Positions 52,076-61,678 are shown, counted from the stretch's first letter. The stretch: 64,000 nt of DNA from Chersky-840 sp050011815 (GCA_050011815.1 JBEKIJ010000010.1:124001-188000), one strand, 5' to 3'. The notes: a model not told the origin generated them from the sequence alone. Numbers and translations: made by a program.

Positions 52076-53122
52076 ATGGATCTCCTGGGACTCTCCGTGC
52101 GTTGGCCCATCGTGGGTGCGCCCATGGCCGGAGGCCCCTCCACTCCGGCACTGGCAGCGGCGGTGAGCGGTGCCGGCGGATTGGGCTTCCTCGCCGGGGG
52201 CTACCTGAGCGCCCCATCGTTGGAGCACGACATCTCTGAGGTCCGACGTCTGGGCGCGTCGGCGTTCGGGGTCAATGTGTTTGTGCCCGGGAACCCTGAG
52301 GTCGACGAGGCCGCGCTGAGCGCCTACCTCGAGAGCCTCCGGCCCGAGGCCGAGGAGGTCGGCGTCGATCTCGTGGCTCGCTGGGACGACGATCAGTGGA
52401 GCGACAAGCTCGACCTCCTGACCCACGACCCCGTGCCGGTCGTGAGCTTCACGTTCGGTGCTCCGACCGCCGAGGTGGTGTCACGCCTCCAGCGCGCCGG
52501 ATCACGAGTCGTGATCACCGTCACCACGCCGGACGAGGCGGTCCAAGCCGCCCACGCCGGCGCCGACGCGGTGTGCGCCCAAGGGATCGAGGCCGGTGGC
52601 CATCAAGGGAGCTTCTCCGACGACGTCACCCCCGACACCGGCTGGGGGCTCCTGGCCCTGGTGACCGCCATCGGACACGAGGTGCGGATCCCCATCATCG
52701 CCGCCGGTGGGGTGATGACCGGCTCTGGCGTGGCCGCGGTGGTCCGTGCCGGGGCGATGGCGGCACAGGTGGGAACGGCCCTCCTGTGCAGCCCTGAGAG
52801 TGGCGCATCCGAGGTCCACAAAGGCGCGCTCGCCGACCCGGCTTTCTCCGAAACGGCGATCACCCGAGCCTTCAGCGGCAGGCGCGCCCGGGGACTGCGC
52901 AACACCTTCATGCGCGCCCACCCCGACGCACCGTCGGCCTACCCCCACATCAACAACGCCACCCGCGCCCTGCGACGAGCGGCTGCGGCCCGACACGACC
53001 CCCACGCCATCAACCTGTGGGCGGGCCAGGGTTTCCGACTCGCCCAGCCCCGCCCGGCGGCCGAGGTCGTCACCATACTCGGCGAGGAACTGGAGAACGT
53101 GCCCCCTCGGTCGACTGGGTAG
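52076..53122 (+). CDS. Nitronate monooxygenase-like FMN protein
   Basis: 348 aa TIM-barrel flavoprotein from ATG 52076 (AAGG upstream). PIVGAPMAGGPSTPALAAAVS is the N-terminal NMO motif; FMN/catalytic region GADAVCAQGIEAGGHQGSF contains the conserved EAGGH His; IPIIAAGGVMTG and MAAQVGTALL complete the phosphate site. Related enzymes oxidise nitronates or reduce enones. The upstream frame is discarded. It leads a plus-strand run into an SDR. Confidence 0.88.
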   Translation: MDLLGLSVRWPIVGAPMAGGPSTPALAAAVSGAGGLGFLAGGYLSAPSLEHDISEVRRLGASAFGVNVFVPGNPEVDEAALSAYLESLRPEAEEVGVDLVARWDDDQWSDKLDLLTHDPVPVVSFTFGAPTAEVVSRLQRAGSRVVITVTTPDEAVQAAHAGADAVCAQGIEAGGHQGSFSDDVTPDTGWGLLALVTAIGHEVRIPIIAAGGVMTGSGVAAVVRAGAMAAQVGTALLCSPESGASEVHKGALADPAFSETAITRAFSGRRARGLRNTFMRAHPDAPSAYPHINNATRALRRAAAARHDPHAINLWAGQGFRLAQPRPAAEVVTILGEELENVPPRSTG

Positions 53123-53170
53123 CGTCAGCGAGGTGGGAAGGATGCTTGTGAAAAGAGTGAGGGACGACCG

Positions 53171-54010
53171 GTGACGGCCCGGGGCGTTGCGCTCGTGACC
53201 GGAGCCAGCCGAGGGATCGGCAAGGCGATCGCCGTCCATCTCGCCCGGGCGGGATTCGATGTCGCCATCGGAGCGCGCACCGTGCACGAGGGTGAGGAGC
53301 GTGAGCACTCCTCGACGGTGACGAGATCCGACACCCGGGCACTGCCAGGGTCACTGGACGCCACCGCGGCGCTGATCGAGCAGGCAGGCCGCCTGGCTCT
53401 GCCCGTCTACCTCGACCTTCTCGAGCGGAGCTCCCTCGAGTCGGCGGTGGCCACCGTCCTCGATCGTTGGGGCCGGGTCGACGTGCTGGTCAACAACGGA
53501 CGGTACGTGGGTCCGGGCCACATGGACCAGATCCTCGACACGCCGATCGAGCTGCTCGACCGTCACCTGGCCGCCAACGTGATCGCCCCGGTCATCCTGA
53601 CCAAGCTCGTCCTCCCTCAGATGGTCGAGCGCGGCCACGGCGTGGTCATCAACCTGGCCTCGAGCTCGGGGGCCATGGACCCCCCCGCTCCCGCCGGCCG
53701 GGGTGGCTGGGGCCTCGGGTACGGCATGTCCAAAGCGGCATTGCATCGTCTGGCCGGGATGCTCGTGGTCGAGCTCGGAGACCGTGGCATCCGTGCCTAC
53801 AACCTGAGCCCGGGTTTCATCGCCACCGAGCGCATCGCCATCGACATGGGCACGTTCGGCTTCGACGCCAAGGCGGGCGCACCCGCCGACGTCGTCGGCG
53901 CAGTGGCAGCGTGGCTCGTGACCGCGCCCGAGGCCGAGCAACGCAGCGGCGAATGGGTCGAGGCCCAGGACCTGTGCCGCCAGCTCGGCCTCCTGCCGGG
54001 GTGGCCCTGA
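53171..54010 (+). CDS. Short-chain dehydrogenase/reductase (SDR)
   Basis: 279 aa. ALVTGASRGIGKAIAV binds the cofactor; LVNNGRYVG replaces the usual NNAG; the active-site Ser is in NLASSSGAM and Tyr/Lys in GYGMSK. PAPAGRGGWG between these is a longer loop than usual. It follows the flavoprotein gene by 48 bp and precedes a TetR gene. Confidence 0.87.
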   Translation: MTARGVALVTGASRGIGKAIAVHLARAGFDVAIGARTVHEGEEREHSSTVTRSDTRALPGSLDATAALIEQAGRLALPVYLDLLERSSLESAVATVLDRWGRVDVLVNNGRYVGPGHMDQILDTPIELLDRHLAANVIAPVILTKLVLPQMVERGHGVVINLASSSGAMDPPAPAGRGGWGLGYGMSKAALHRLAGMLVVELGDRGIRAYNLSPGFIATERIAIDMGTFGFDAKAGAPADVVGAVAAWLVTAPEAEQRSGEWVEAQDLCRQLGLLPGWP

Positions 54011-54085
54011 GCCACACGCCGGCCCGAGGGCGGTCCGCCGGCGAGGTGGTGCTCCATGATCTGTTCGTCCCGTGCAGGGCGCCGC

Positions 54086-54091
54086 TACTGT
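54086..54091 (+). promoter_or_regulatory. -10 box of a leaderless tetR transcript
   Basis: TACTGT ends 7 nt before ATG 54099; this supports the shorter start over ATG 54072. Confidence 0.5.
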
Positions 54092-54098
54092 CGCAGCG

Positions 54099-54731
54099 AT
54101 GGGCGATCCAAGGTCGACGCGCGACCTGTTGCTGGACGCCGCAGCGCGCCTCTTCGCCGAGCGCGGCATCGACAACGTCTCGATCGCCGAGATCGTCCGA
54201 GCCGCCGACCAGCGCAACGTCTCAGCCGTTCACTACCACTTCGGAAGCCGTGACGAGATCCTGCGCAGCGTCCTGGCCCGCCACGTGCCGGCGATCGCCG
54301 ATCGCCGTCGCCAGCTCCTCGAGCAGGCGCGCTCGAGACCGGCGCGCGACGTCCGGTCCGCCGCCGAAGCCGTCGTCCGCCCTGTCACCGAGTTCGCCCA
54401 GCGTGGATGGAGGGAGCGGGCCTACCTGCAGATAGGCTCCGAGCTCACCGGCGCCATCGACCGCACCTCGCCCGAAATCCGCGAGCTCCTCATGCAGACC
54501 GCCGGGTATGCGGCATGGGATCTCTTCGGCGAACGGTGCCCCGAGGTCCCCGTGGATCTGTGGCGGGTGCGACGCGAGGTCTGCATCGTCTTCATCGGTC
54601 GGGCCGCCGCGGACCGGGCCCGGCGCCTCGACCGAGGGGGCGAGCACGACGTCTCGTCCGACGACCGCTTCGTCGACAACCTCATCGACATGGTGGTCGG
54701 GGCGATGACCGCTCCCCATCGTGACGGCTGA
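54099..54731 (+). CDS. TetR family transcriptional regulator
   Basis: 210 aa from ATG 54099. HTH motif: RDLLLDAAARLFAERGIDN then IAEIVRAADQRNVSAVHYHFGSRDEIL. The C-terminal half has no obvious ligand signature. It lies upstream of the cyclase gene by 14 bp on the same strand and is a candidate regulator of the catabolic island. Confidence 0.9.
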   Translation: MGDPRSTRDLLLDAAARLFAERGIDNVSIAEIVRAADQRNVSAVHYHFGSRDEILRSVLARHVPAIADRRRQLLEQARSRPARDVRSAAEAVVRPVTEFAQRGWRERAYLQIGSELTGAIDRTSPEIRELLMQTAGYAAWDLFGERCPEVPVDLWRVRREVCIVFIGRAAADRARRLDRGGEHDVSSDDRFVDNLIDMVVGAMTAPHRDG

Positions 54732-54745
54732 CAAGCTGGGGGCCC

Positions 54746-55681
54746 ATGAGCAGCGACTACGGAGTCCCGACGAGCGAGGAGCTGGACCGGTTGTACGAAT
54801 CGCTCAAGAACTGGGGTCGCTGGGGCGACGACGACCAGCGCGGCACGCTCAACCACCTCACCGACGCCCGCCGGGCCGCGGCCGCGGCGCTGGTGCGGTC
54901 CGGAGCGTCGATCAGCCTGGCCCATGATCTCGGGACCGAGCCCTCGCCCGAGAACCCCCGACCCGCCCAACACCACATGCTGGCATCGGGCGATGCCCGG
55001 GATTCAAGTGGTATCCCCGGCTACGAGGCCGCCCGCGATCACCTCGCGCTCGACGTCCACGGGCTGTTCGCCACCCACGTCGATGCCCTGTCGCACATGT
55101 TCGTGCGCGGGGAGATGTTCGGCGGCCGTCCCGCCAGCGACGTACGCAGCGACGGGGCCCGGTCGAACACGGTGCTGTCGATGGCCGACGGCGTCGTGGG
55201 GCGCGGCGTCCTGCTCGATGTCCCTCGGGCGCTCGGGCGCGACTACCTCGACACCGGCGAGGTGATCACGGTGGACGACCTGGAGACGACCGAGAGAGCC
55301 CAGGGCATCGCCGCGCAGGCCGGTGACGTGCTCCTGGTGGCGTGGGGGCGTGAGGCCCGCCGTCGGGCCAAAGGGGGCTTCGACGGCTTCTCCGGGCTGC
55401 ACGCCGAGTGCCTCTCGTGGTTGCAGGAGCGGGAGGTGGCGGTCCTCGGGAGTGACGGGATCTCCGACCCCATGCCGTTCGTGGGCACCCCGGACTGGCC
55501 CTTTCCCGTCCATCAGATCGGGATCACGGCCATGGGCCTGCACCTCATCGACAACATGGCGTTGGCGCCGCTCGGTGACCGCTGCGCCGGGGCAGGCCGA
55601 TGGGAGTTCCTCTTCACCATGGGTCCGTTGCGGATCCCCGGGGGCACCGGATGCCCGGTGAACCCGGTGGCGGTCCTGTGA
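54746..55681 (+). CDS. Cyclase family protein (kynurenine formamidase-like metal hydrolase)
   Basis: 311 aa. The metal-binding motif of the cyclase/formamidase family is present as FATHVDALSH near residue 110, with the second region GFSGLHAECLSWL. The N-terminus WGDDDQRGTLNHLT is also conserved in the family. Members hydrolyse amide or lactone bonds such as N-formylkynurenine. The stop overlaps the next gene by 4 bp (GTGA). Confidence 0.87.
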   Translation: MSSDYGVPTSEELDRLYESLKNWGRWGDDDQRGTLNHLTDARRAAAAALVRSGASISLAHDLGTEPSPENPRPAQHHMLASGDARDSSGIPGYEAARDHLALDVHGLFATHVDALSHMFVRGEMFGGRPASDVRSDGARSNTVLSMADGVVGRGVLLDVPRALGRDYLDTGEVITVDDLETTERAQGIAAQAGDVLLVAWGREARRRAKGGFDGFSGLHAECLSWLQEREVAVLGSDGISDPMPFVGTPDWPFPVHQIGITAMGLHLIDNMALAPLGDRCAGAGRWEFLFTMGPLRIPGGTGCPVNPVAVL

Positions 55682-56067
55682 CCCCGCACGAAGAGCTGCG
55701 GGCGCTGGGGCAGCGCTACGCCCGTGCCGCTGACGAGCGCGACGTCGCCGCCCTGGAAGAGCTCTTCCATCCCGACGCACAGATCGTCGGGTCCCGTGGC
55801 ACCCAGTCGCGCCAGGAGTGGCTCGACACCATGGGAGCCCCGCGCTCCTTCCCCACGAGCATGCACATGATCGGCGATCCCCTCATCACCCTCGAGGGCC
55901 CGGACCGAGCCAGGGTCGACACCTACGCCGTCGTGTACCAGTTGAACGACCCGGGCTCGGGAAAGGGCGATCTGACGCTCGGCATCCGGTACGTCGACGA
56001 CGTCGTGCTCGACGACGGTCGGTGGGTCATCCGCCGGCGCCACGCCCACACCATGTGGATGCGCTGA
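55678..56067 (+). CDS. NTF2-fold (SnoaL/SgcJ-like) protein
   Basis: 129 aa from GTG 55678, coupled to the cyclase gene. The fold runs from helix ELRALGQRYARAADERDVAALEELF to strand DGRWVIRRRHAH. The C-terminus HTMWMR is rich in His/Met. In the family, this fold holds ring-modifying or dehydratase sites. The pairing with a cyclase implies the two act on successive intermediates. Confidence 0.83.
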   Translation: MTPHEELRALGQRYARAADERDVAALEELFHPDAQIVGSRGTQSRQEWLDTMGAPRSFPTSMHMIGDPLITLEGPDRARVDTYAVVYQLNDPGSGKGDLTLGIRYVDDVVLDDGRWVIRRRHAHTMWMR

Positions 56068-56084
56068 CGGGTGGCGTGCGGTTC

Positions 56085-57782
56085 CTAGGCCGAGTGGCTG
56101 CGGATGAGCCGGCCCGGTGTCGCTCCCGTCGTCGCGCCCTCACGAATCGTCACCTCGCCGTTCACGAGCGTGGCCAAGAAACCGTGCGAGCGCTGCTCGA
56201 GACGGCGGCCGCCGGCGGGCAGGTCGTCGACGAGGCGCGGCACAGCGGGGCCCACCGTCGCCGGATCGAACACGTTGAGGTCGGCCGCCATGCCCTCGCG
56301 CAACAATCCTCGGTCGTTGAAGCCCCACGCCAGGGCAGGAGCGAGGGTGATCATCCGGACGGCTTCCTCCAGGGTGAACTCCTGGCGGTCACGCACCCAG
56401 TGTCCGAGAAGGTGCGTGTGGATCGACGAGTCGGCGATCTGGCTCAGGTGGGCTCCGGAGTCCGAGAAGGTCATCACGGCGCGCGGGTGACGCAGCGCCC
56501 GGAGGAGCACTTCTTCGTCCTGGGGGTACCGACTGGGCTGGATGAAGAGCTGATCGCCCCCCGACTCGACGCACAGGTCGATCATGGCCTGCGCCGGGTG
56601 CACGCCCCGAGACCGGGCCACGTCGGCCACGGAGGGATTCGGGGGTAGCCCCTGCTCGTAGACCTTGATGCCCTCGAAGTCCGGCGGTCGGGCCTGGGCG
56701 CCGACGCCCGTCCACCGCTCGTACTGGGCATTGACGGCGCCGTCGACCAGGGGCCGGCGCAGGTCCGGGTCGCCCAGGATCCGCACCTGCTCGTCGACGG
56801 GCAATCGGCGGAGATCGTGCCACGAGGGGAGGAGGTCGAAGGGGAGCTTGGTCTTCAACGACAGCAGCACCGAGATGCCCCGGCAATGCGTTTGCGCGAT
56901 GACCCTGCCCCCGGCGGCAGCGGCCTCGTCCAGAAAGTCGAGCAGATACCCCGACGATCGGGTTGCCACCAGTCCGAAGGTGATAGGGACATGGCTCTCG
57001 GCGGCCAGGACCCGCATGCGGGCCAGGGCTTGTCTGCGTTCTTCGGGATCGGGGGCGGCCATGGCGCCGTCGGTGCCCTCGAAGATGCCGCTCCCCGCCG
57101 CGCCCATGACGTGCACGAGCTGGACGACCTCGTCCCATGACGCCAGGCGTGAGGCCACGGGTCGGTTGTCCGATGTCTCGTGATGCTGACTGCGCGACGT
57201 CGAGAACCCGATGGCGCCGGCCGCGAGCGCCTCGGCGAGTTGGCGCTTCATGACGACGAGGTCCTCCGGGGTGGACTCCTCCTCGAAGGCGCGCTCCCCC
57301 ATCGCCCAGGTGCGCAGCGCCGAGTGCCCGATGTTGGCGGCGAAGTTGATGCCCTTCGGAAGACCGTCGACAGCGTCGAGGTACTGCGGGAACGTCTCGA
57401 AGCTCCAGTCGATCCCCGCCGCCAGGGCGGCGGGGTCCATGTCCTCGGCACGTTCGAGGTTCCGCACCACCAGGGCGCGCTGATCGGGCCGCACCGGGGC
57501 GAGGGTGAAACCGCAATTCCCCATGACCGCCGAGGTCACCCCGTGCCAACACGAGCTGGCCCCGGTGGCGTCCCAGAACACCTGGGCGTCCATGTGGGTG
57601 TGGCCGTCGATGAAACCCGGGGTGACGACGTGACCCTCGGCATCGATCTCCCGGGCGCCGCGCTGGGGGACCCGTCCGACGAAGGCGATCCGGCCGTCGA
57701 CGATGCCCACGTCGGCCCGGAACGACCCGAGACCAGAACCGTCCACCACGGTCCCGTTGCGGATCACCGTGTCGTATGGCAT
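56085..57782 (-). CDS. D-aminoacylase-type amidohydrolase
   Basis: 565 aa from ATG 57782. An N-terminal beta domain (PYDTVIRNGTVVDGSG) precedes the TIM barrel: metal motif FIDGHTHMDAQVFW near residue 60, GNCGFTLAPV near 85, IAQTHCRG and then MTFSDSGAHLSQI with the catalytic Asp. This is the N-acyl-D-amino-acid deacylase/dihydropyrimidinase-like layout. It is convergent with the cyclase/NTF2 pair. Confidence 0.87.
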   Translation of the reverse strand: MPYDTVIRNGTVVDGSGLGSFRADVGIVDGRIAFVGRVPQRGAREIDAEGHVVTPGFIDGHTHMDAQVFWDATGASSCWHGVTSAVMGNCGFTLAPVRPDQRALVVRNLERAEDMDPAALAAGIDWSFETFPQYLDAVDGLPKGINFAANIGHSALRTWAMGERAFEEESTPEDLVVMKRQLAEALAAGAIGFSTSRSQHHETSDNRPVASRLASWDEVVQLVHVMGAAGSGIFEGTDGAMAAPDPEERRQALARMRVLAAESHVPITFGLVATRSSGYLLDFLDEAAAAGGRVIAQTHCRGISVLLSLKTKLPFDLLPSWHDLRRLPVDEQVRILGDPDLRRPLVDGAVNAQYERWTGVGAQARPPDFEGIKVYEQGLPPNPSVADVARSRGVHPAQAMIDLCVESGGDQLFIQPSRYPQDEEVLLRALRHPRAVMTFSDSGAHLSQIADSSIHTHLLGHWVRDRQEFTLEEAVRMITLAPALAWGFNDRGLLREGMAADLNVFDPATVGPAVPRLVDDLPAGGRRLEQRSHGFLATLVNGEVTIREGATTGATPGRLIRSHSA

Positions 57783-57816
57783 CAGGCCCCTCGATGACGG
57801 CAGCGAGTAATGCGCA

Positions 57817-57822
57817 TATATT
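57817..57822 (+). promoter_or_regulatory. -10 box of a leaderless amidohydrolase transcript
   Basis: TATATT ends 8 nt before ATG 57831; no ribosome site is present. It lies in the 48-bp gap between divergent amidohydrolase genes. Confidence 0.6.
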
Positions 57823-57830
57823 AGGCCCCG

Positions 57831-59261
57831 ATGGGTTCCTCCGCCGACATCCGCCGCGGGCTTGGCCACCCCGTGATCGACATCGACGGGCACATGGCCG
57901 AGCATCTCCCCACCTTGGCGCCCTACCTGGAGCGCGAGGGGCTCTCTGTCGACCATCCCTCGTTGCGACGGCTGCTCCCGGCCCACGGGGGGACCGACGT
58001 CACCTGGCACGATCAGACCCCCGAGGAGCGAGCCGCCACCCGGACGCCGCGGGGCCCGTGGTGGAGCTCGCCGGCCCGTCAGACGATCGACCTCGCCACC
58101 GCGCTGTTCCCGCCCTTGCTCTACGAGCGACTCGACGAGCTGGGCCTCGACTTCTCCGTGGTGTACCCGAGCCTTGGGCTCGCCTTCCTCCACACCGCGG
58201 ACGATCGCTACCGCCGAGGCCTGTGCCGTGCCCTCAACCGGTGCAACGCCGAAACCTTCGCGCCCTTGTCCGATCGGCTCACCCCGGTGGCGGCCATCCC
58301 GATGCACACGCCCGAGGAGGCGGTGGCGGAGCTCGACTATGCGGTGACGACACTGGGCTTCAAGGCCGTGCTGTGCGCCGGCTATGTCCAGCGGCCCTTT
58401 GCCGCACTGGCGGGCAAGGACCCCGAGGTGTCGAACTACGCCTTCTGGCTCGATCAGTTCGGCATCGACTCCGCCTACGACTACGACCCGGTGTGGGCCA
58501 AGGCCCAAGAGCTCGGCGTTTCCGTCGCCTTCCACTCCGGCTTCATCGGGATGACCCCGTACCGCTCGATCTCGAGCTATGTGTTCAACCACCTGTCGAT
58601 GCTGGCCGAGGGGCAACAGTCCCTGGCCAAGTCCCTCTTCCTGGGTGGGGTCACCCGGCGCTTCCCCGCTCTCAACTTCGCCTTCCTCGAGGGCGGCGTG
58701 GCCTGGGCCGCCGCGCTCTACAGCGACCTCGTGGGCCACTGGGAGAAGCGGAACCTCTCCGCTCTGCGCCAGAGCCTCGACCCTGCGCTCATCGATCGCG
58801 TCCTGCTGGCCGAGATGGCGGCGCGTTACGCCCCTGACGCTCCGACGATCGATCGCCGCCTCATGAGGCGGCCCGCCGAGCCCCCGGACATGCTCGACGA
58901 GTTCGCGGCCTGTGGGATCGGTGCGGTGAGCGACATCAAGGAGCTCTTCGTCGACCCCTTCTATTTCGGCTGCGAGGCCGACGATCCGCTCACCTCGATG
59001 GCGTTCAACACCAAGGTCAACCCCCTCGGCGCCGAGCTCAACGCCATGATGGGGTCCGACATCGCCCACTGGGACGTCCCCGACATGACCGAGGTGCTCC
59101 AAGAGGCCTGGGAGATGGTCGAGCACGAGTGGATCGACAGCGCCGCCTTCGAGAAGTTCACGTTCCGGAACCCGGTCAGGTTCTATGCCGGCACCAACCC
59201 CGCCTTCTTCAAGGGGACCGCGGTGGAGGCGGCCGTCGACCGGTTCCTGGCCGAGGCGTGA
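57831..59261 (+). CDS. ACMSD-type amidohydrolase (TIM-barrel decarboxylase/hydrolase)
   Basis: 476 aa. VIDIDGHMAEH near residue 15 is the N-terminal metal motif of amidohydrolase_2 proteins. Later landmarks are LDFSVVYPSLGLAFLHT, GVSVAFHSGF and FALNFAFLEGGVAW, and MMGSDIAHWDVPDMTE with the catalytic Asp. The family includes ACMSD and benzoate-type decarboxylases. It is directly followed by a second deacylase gene. Confidence 0.85.
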   Translation: MGSSADIRRGLGHPVIDIDGHMAEHLPTLAPYLEREGLSVDHPSLRRLLPAHGGTDVTWHDQTPEERAATRTPRGPWWSSPARQTIDLATALFPPLLYERLDELGLDFSVVYPSLGLAFLHTADDRYRRGLCRALNRCNAETFAPLSDRLTPVAAIPMHTPEEAVAELDYAVTTLGFKAVLCAGYVQRPFAALAGKDPEVSNYAFWLDQFGIDSAYDYDPVWAKAQELGVSVAFHSGFIGMTPYRSISSYVFNHLSMLAEGQQSLAKSLFLGGVTRRFPALNFAFLEGGVAWAAALYSDLVGHWEKRNLSALRQSLDPALIDRVLLAEMAARYAPDAPTIDRRLMRRPAEPPDMLDEFAACGIGAVSDIKELFVDPFYFGCEADDPLTSMAFNTKVNPLGAELNAMMGSDIAHWDVPDMTEVLQEAWEMVEHEWIDSAAFEKFTFRNPVRFYAGTNPAFFKGTAVEAAVDRFLAEA

Positions 59262-60974
59262 GTGCTTGACCTCCTGCTTGAGGGGGGCACCGTCGTCGAC
59301 GGCACCGGCGCGGCTGCGCAGACCTCCGACGTCGGCGTGCGCGACGGGCGCATCGTCTTGCTCGACAGCACCGTCGAGCCCTCGCGCCGGACCATCGACG
59401 TGCGGGGAAAGGTCGTGTGCCCGGGCTTCGTCGACGTCCATACCCACTACGACGCCCAGCTCCTGTGGGACCCCACGGCCAGCCCCTCGGTCCTCCACGG
59501 CGTCACCACCGTGCTCGGCGGCAACTGTGGGTTCTCCATCGCCCCCCTCGGGCCCGACGACGCCCCCTACATCCAGCACATGATGGCGGTGGTCGAGGGC
59601 ATCCCCATCGAAGCCCTGGAGAGCGTCGGTCCGTGGGACTGGAGGTCGTTCGACGACTACCTGTCCCGCCTGGACCACGGCATCGCCGTCAACGCCGGCT
59701 TCCTCGTCGGGCACTCCACGGTCCGGCGCGTCGTCATGGGAGACGCCGCCACCCGGGGCGCGGCGAGCCCAGAGCAGGTCACCGCCATGATCGCGTTGGT
59801 GGAGCAGTCCCTGGCGGGAGGAGCGCTCGGGTTCTCGTCCTCCCTCGGCGAAGGTCACCTCGACGGGGAGGGCCGTCCGGTTCCCTCCCGGTCGGCCGAC
59901 CACGCCGAGCTCGTGGCTCTGGCCGGGGCGCTGCGCCTCCACGCCGGCACGACCCTGGAATTCATCCCGACGGTGGGCCCCATCCCCGACGAACGCATGG
60001 AGCTCATGGCCGACATGTCGCTGGCGGCGGACCGGCCGCTCAATTGGAACCTCCTGGGCAGCCTGGCGTCGGAGGAGATCTATGAGCAGCAGCTCGTGGC
60101 GTCAGACGTCGCCGCCGCCCGGGGCGCGCATGTCATCGCGCTGGCCCTGCCCGACATGATGCGGATGCGCGCCGACAACCTTCTGCCGGGCCTGGCCGGT
60201 TGGCGCCACGTGCTGGAGCTCGAGGAGAACGGCCGGCGAGCCGCCGCCGCCGACCCCGAGGCCCGGGCCATCTTGCGGGCCGGCGCCGAGAAGTTCGCCC
60301 GCAGGGCCGTCGGCGTGCTCGCCGATTTCGACCTCATGGAGGTGGCCGACGAAGGATCGGTGTGGATGGGTCGGTCCCTGGCAGAGATCGCCGAGGCTCG
60401 TGGCACCGACGTGGTGGACGTCCTCATCGACGTCGTCCTCGTGGAAGAGCTGACGCTCTACATGGTCCTGCCGTCGCTGGCTCCGTCCCTGGGCCGCTCC
60501 GAGGAAGGATGGCGGGTCCGCACCTCGGTGTGGAAGGACCCCCGGGTGATGCTGGGCGGCTCCGACGCCGGCGCGCACGTCGATCTGATGTGCCACGCCA
60601 ACTACCCGACGGTGGTGCTCGGTGAGGTCGTCCGTGATCGGGGCCTGCTCTCGATGGAGGAAGCGGTGGCGATGATGACGGACCGACCCGCCCGCCACTA
60701 CGGGTTGCGACACCGGGGCCGGGTCGCGCCGGGGTGGCACGCCGATCTCGTGGTCTTCGACCCCGGGCGCGTCGGGAGCCAGCCTGCGCAGAGCCTCCAC
60801 GACCTCCCCGGCGGGGGCGAACGGCTCTCCGCCACCGCACGCGGCGTCGAGCACGTCTTCGTCGGAGGCCACGAGGTCGTCCGGGCCGGGCAGGTCACCG
60901 GGGCGAGACCCGGGACGGTCTTACGATCCGGTCGGGACACCGACACGGTGTCCCTGGCCGACCTCAGGCGGTAG
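59262..60974 (+). CDS. D-aminoacylase-type amidohydrolase, second copy
   Basis: 570 aa from GTG 59262, immediately after the previous stop. It parallels the 56085 gene: LLEGGTVVDGTGAAA, then FVDVHTHYDAQLLWDP (metal motif, near residue 55), GNCGFSIAPL, and LGGSDAGAHVDLMCHANYP with the catalytic Asp. The two differ in the middle. The end overlaps the convergent SDR by 11 bp. Confidence 0.88.
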   Translation: MLDLLLEGGTVVDGTGAAAQTSDVGVRDGRIVLLDSTVEPSRRTIDVRGKVVCPGFVDVHTHYDAQLLWDPTASPSVLHGVTTVLGGNCGFSIAPLGPDDAPYIQHMMAVVEGIPIEALESVGPWDWRSFDDYLSRLDHGIAVNAGFLVGHSTVRRVVMGDAATRGAASPEQVTAMIALVEQSLAGGALGFSSSLGEGHLDGEGRPVPSRSADHAELVALAGALRLHAGTTLEFIPTVGPIPDERMELMADMSLAADRPLNWNLLGSLASEEIYEQQLVASDVAAARGAHVIALALPDMMRMRADNLLPGLAGWRHVLELEENGRRAAAADPEARAILRAGAEKFARRAVGVLADFDLMEVADEGSVWMGRSLAEIAEARGTDVVDVLIDVVLVEELTLYMVLPSLAPSLGRSEEGWRVRTSVWKDPRVMLGGSDAGAHVDLMCHANYPTVVLGEVVRDRGLLSMEEAVAMMTDRPARHYGLRHRGRVAPGWHADLVVFDPGRVGSQPAQSLHDLPGGGERLSATARGVEHVFVGGHEVVRAGQVTGARPGTVLRSGRDTDTVSLADLRR

Positions 60975-61671
60975 CGGCCCCGTCGATGACGAGCGTGGTC
61001 CCGCTGACGGTGGCGGCGTCGTCCGAGGCCAGGTACGCGACCGCCGCGGCGACCTCGTCGGGGTCGATGAGACGCTTCATCGGAGACGACGCCCGGGACA
61101 ACAGCGCCATGTCCGCACCCTCGGGGACCTTGAAATTGCGGAGGAAGGGGGTGTCGACGGACCCCGGGCACACGGCGTTGACCCGAACCCCGGCTGAGGC
61201 GAGCTCGATCGCCATCGACTTGGTCAACATGATCACGCCTCCCTTCGAAGCACAGTATGCGGCGTTGTAGGGCGTGGCCCGCAGACCGGCCACCGACCCC
61301 ATGTTGACGATGACTCCTCTGGTGTCGAGCAGTGCGGGGAGCGCGTGCTGCGACAGCAGGAACGTCCCGGTGAGGTTGACGTCGATGACCTGGCGCCATT
61401 CCTCGAGAGTCAGGTCTCCGATCAGTCGGGAGATACCGACGCCGGCCACGTTGACGAGCACGTCGAGTCGCCCGTGGCGCTCGAGGACCACGGCCACCGC
61501 CCGGGCGCACGATGTGGGGTCCCTCACGTCGCAGACGACCTCGCCGGCGACCTCGGTCACGTCGGCGCGCACGACCGTCGCTCCCTCGTCCTCGAGCCGT
61601 GCCGCCACCGCCGCGCCGATACCGCTCGCCGCGCCCGAGACGAGCGCCACTCTCCCTTCGAACCGTGTCAT
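60964..61671 (-). CDS. Short-chain dehydrogenase/reductase (SDR)
   Basis: 235 aa from ATG 61671. VALVSGAASGIGAAVAAR binds the cofactor, LVNVAGVGI follows, Ser in NMGSVAGLRA, YCASK as active Tyr/Lys, then AVCPGSVDTPFLRNF. C-terminal VSGTTLVIDGAATA is normal. Its -10 box lies back to back with that of the next SDR. Confidence 0.9.
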   Translation of the reverse strand: MTRFEGRVALVSGAASGIGAAVAARLEDEGATVVRADVTEVAGEVVCDVRDPTSCARAVAVVLERHGRLDVLVNVAGVGISRLIGDLTLEEWRQVIDVNLTGTFLLSQHALPALLDTRGVIVNMGSVAGLRATPYNAAYCASKGGVIMLTKSMAIELASAGVRVNAVCPGSVDTPFLRNFKVPEGADMALLSRASSPMKRLIDPDEVAAAVAYLASDDAATVSGTTLVIDGAATA

Positions 61672-61678
61672 CTCGTCG

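Noticed and set aside
56085..59942. 1285-codon minus-strand frame continuous with the amidohydrolase
   Set aside because: Beyond 57782 it lies antisense to the ACMSD-type and second deacylase genes and shows no domain; long antisense frames are normal in G+C-rich DNA.
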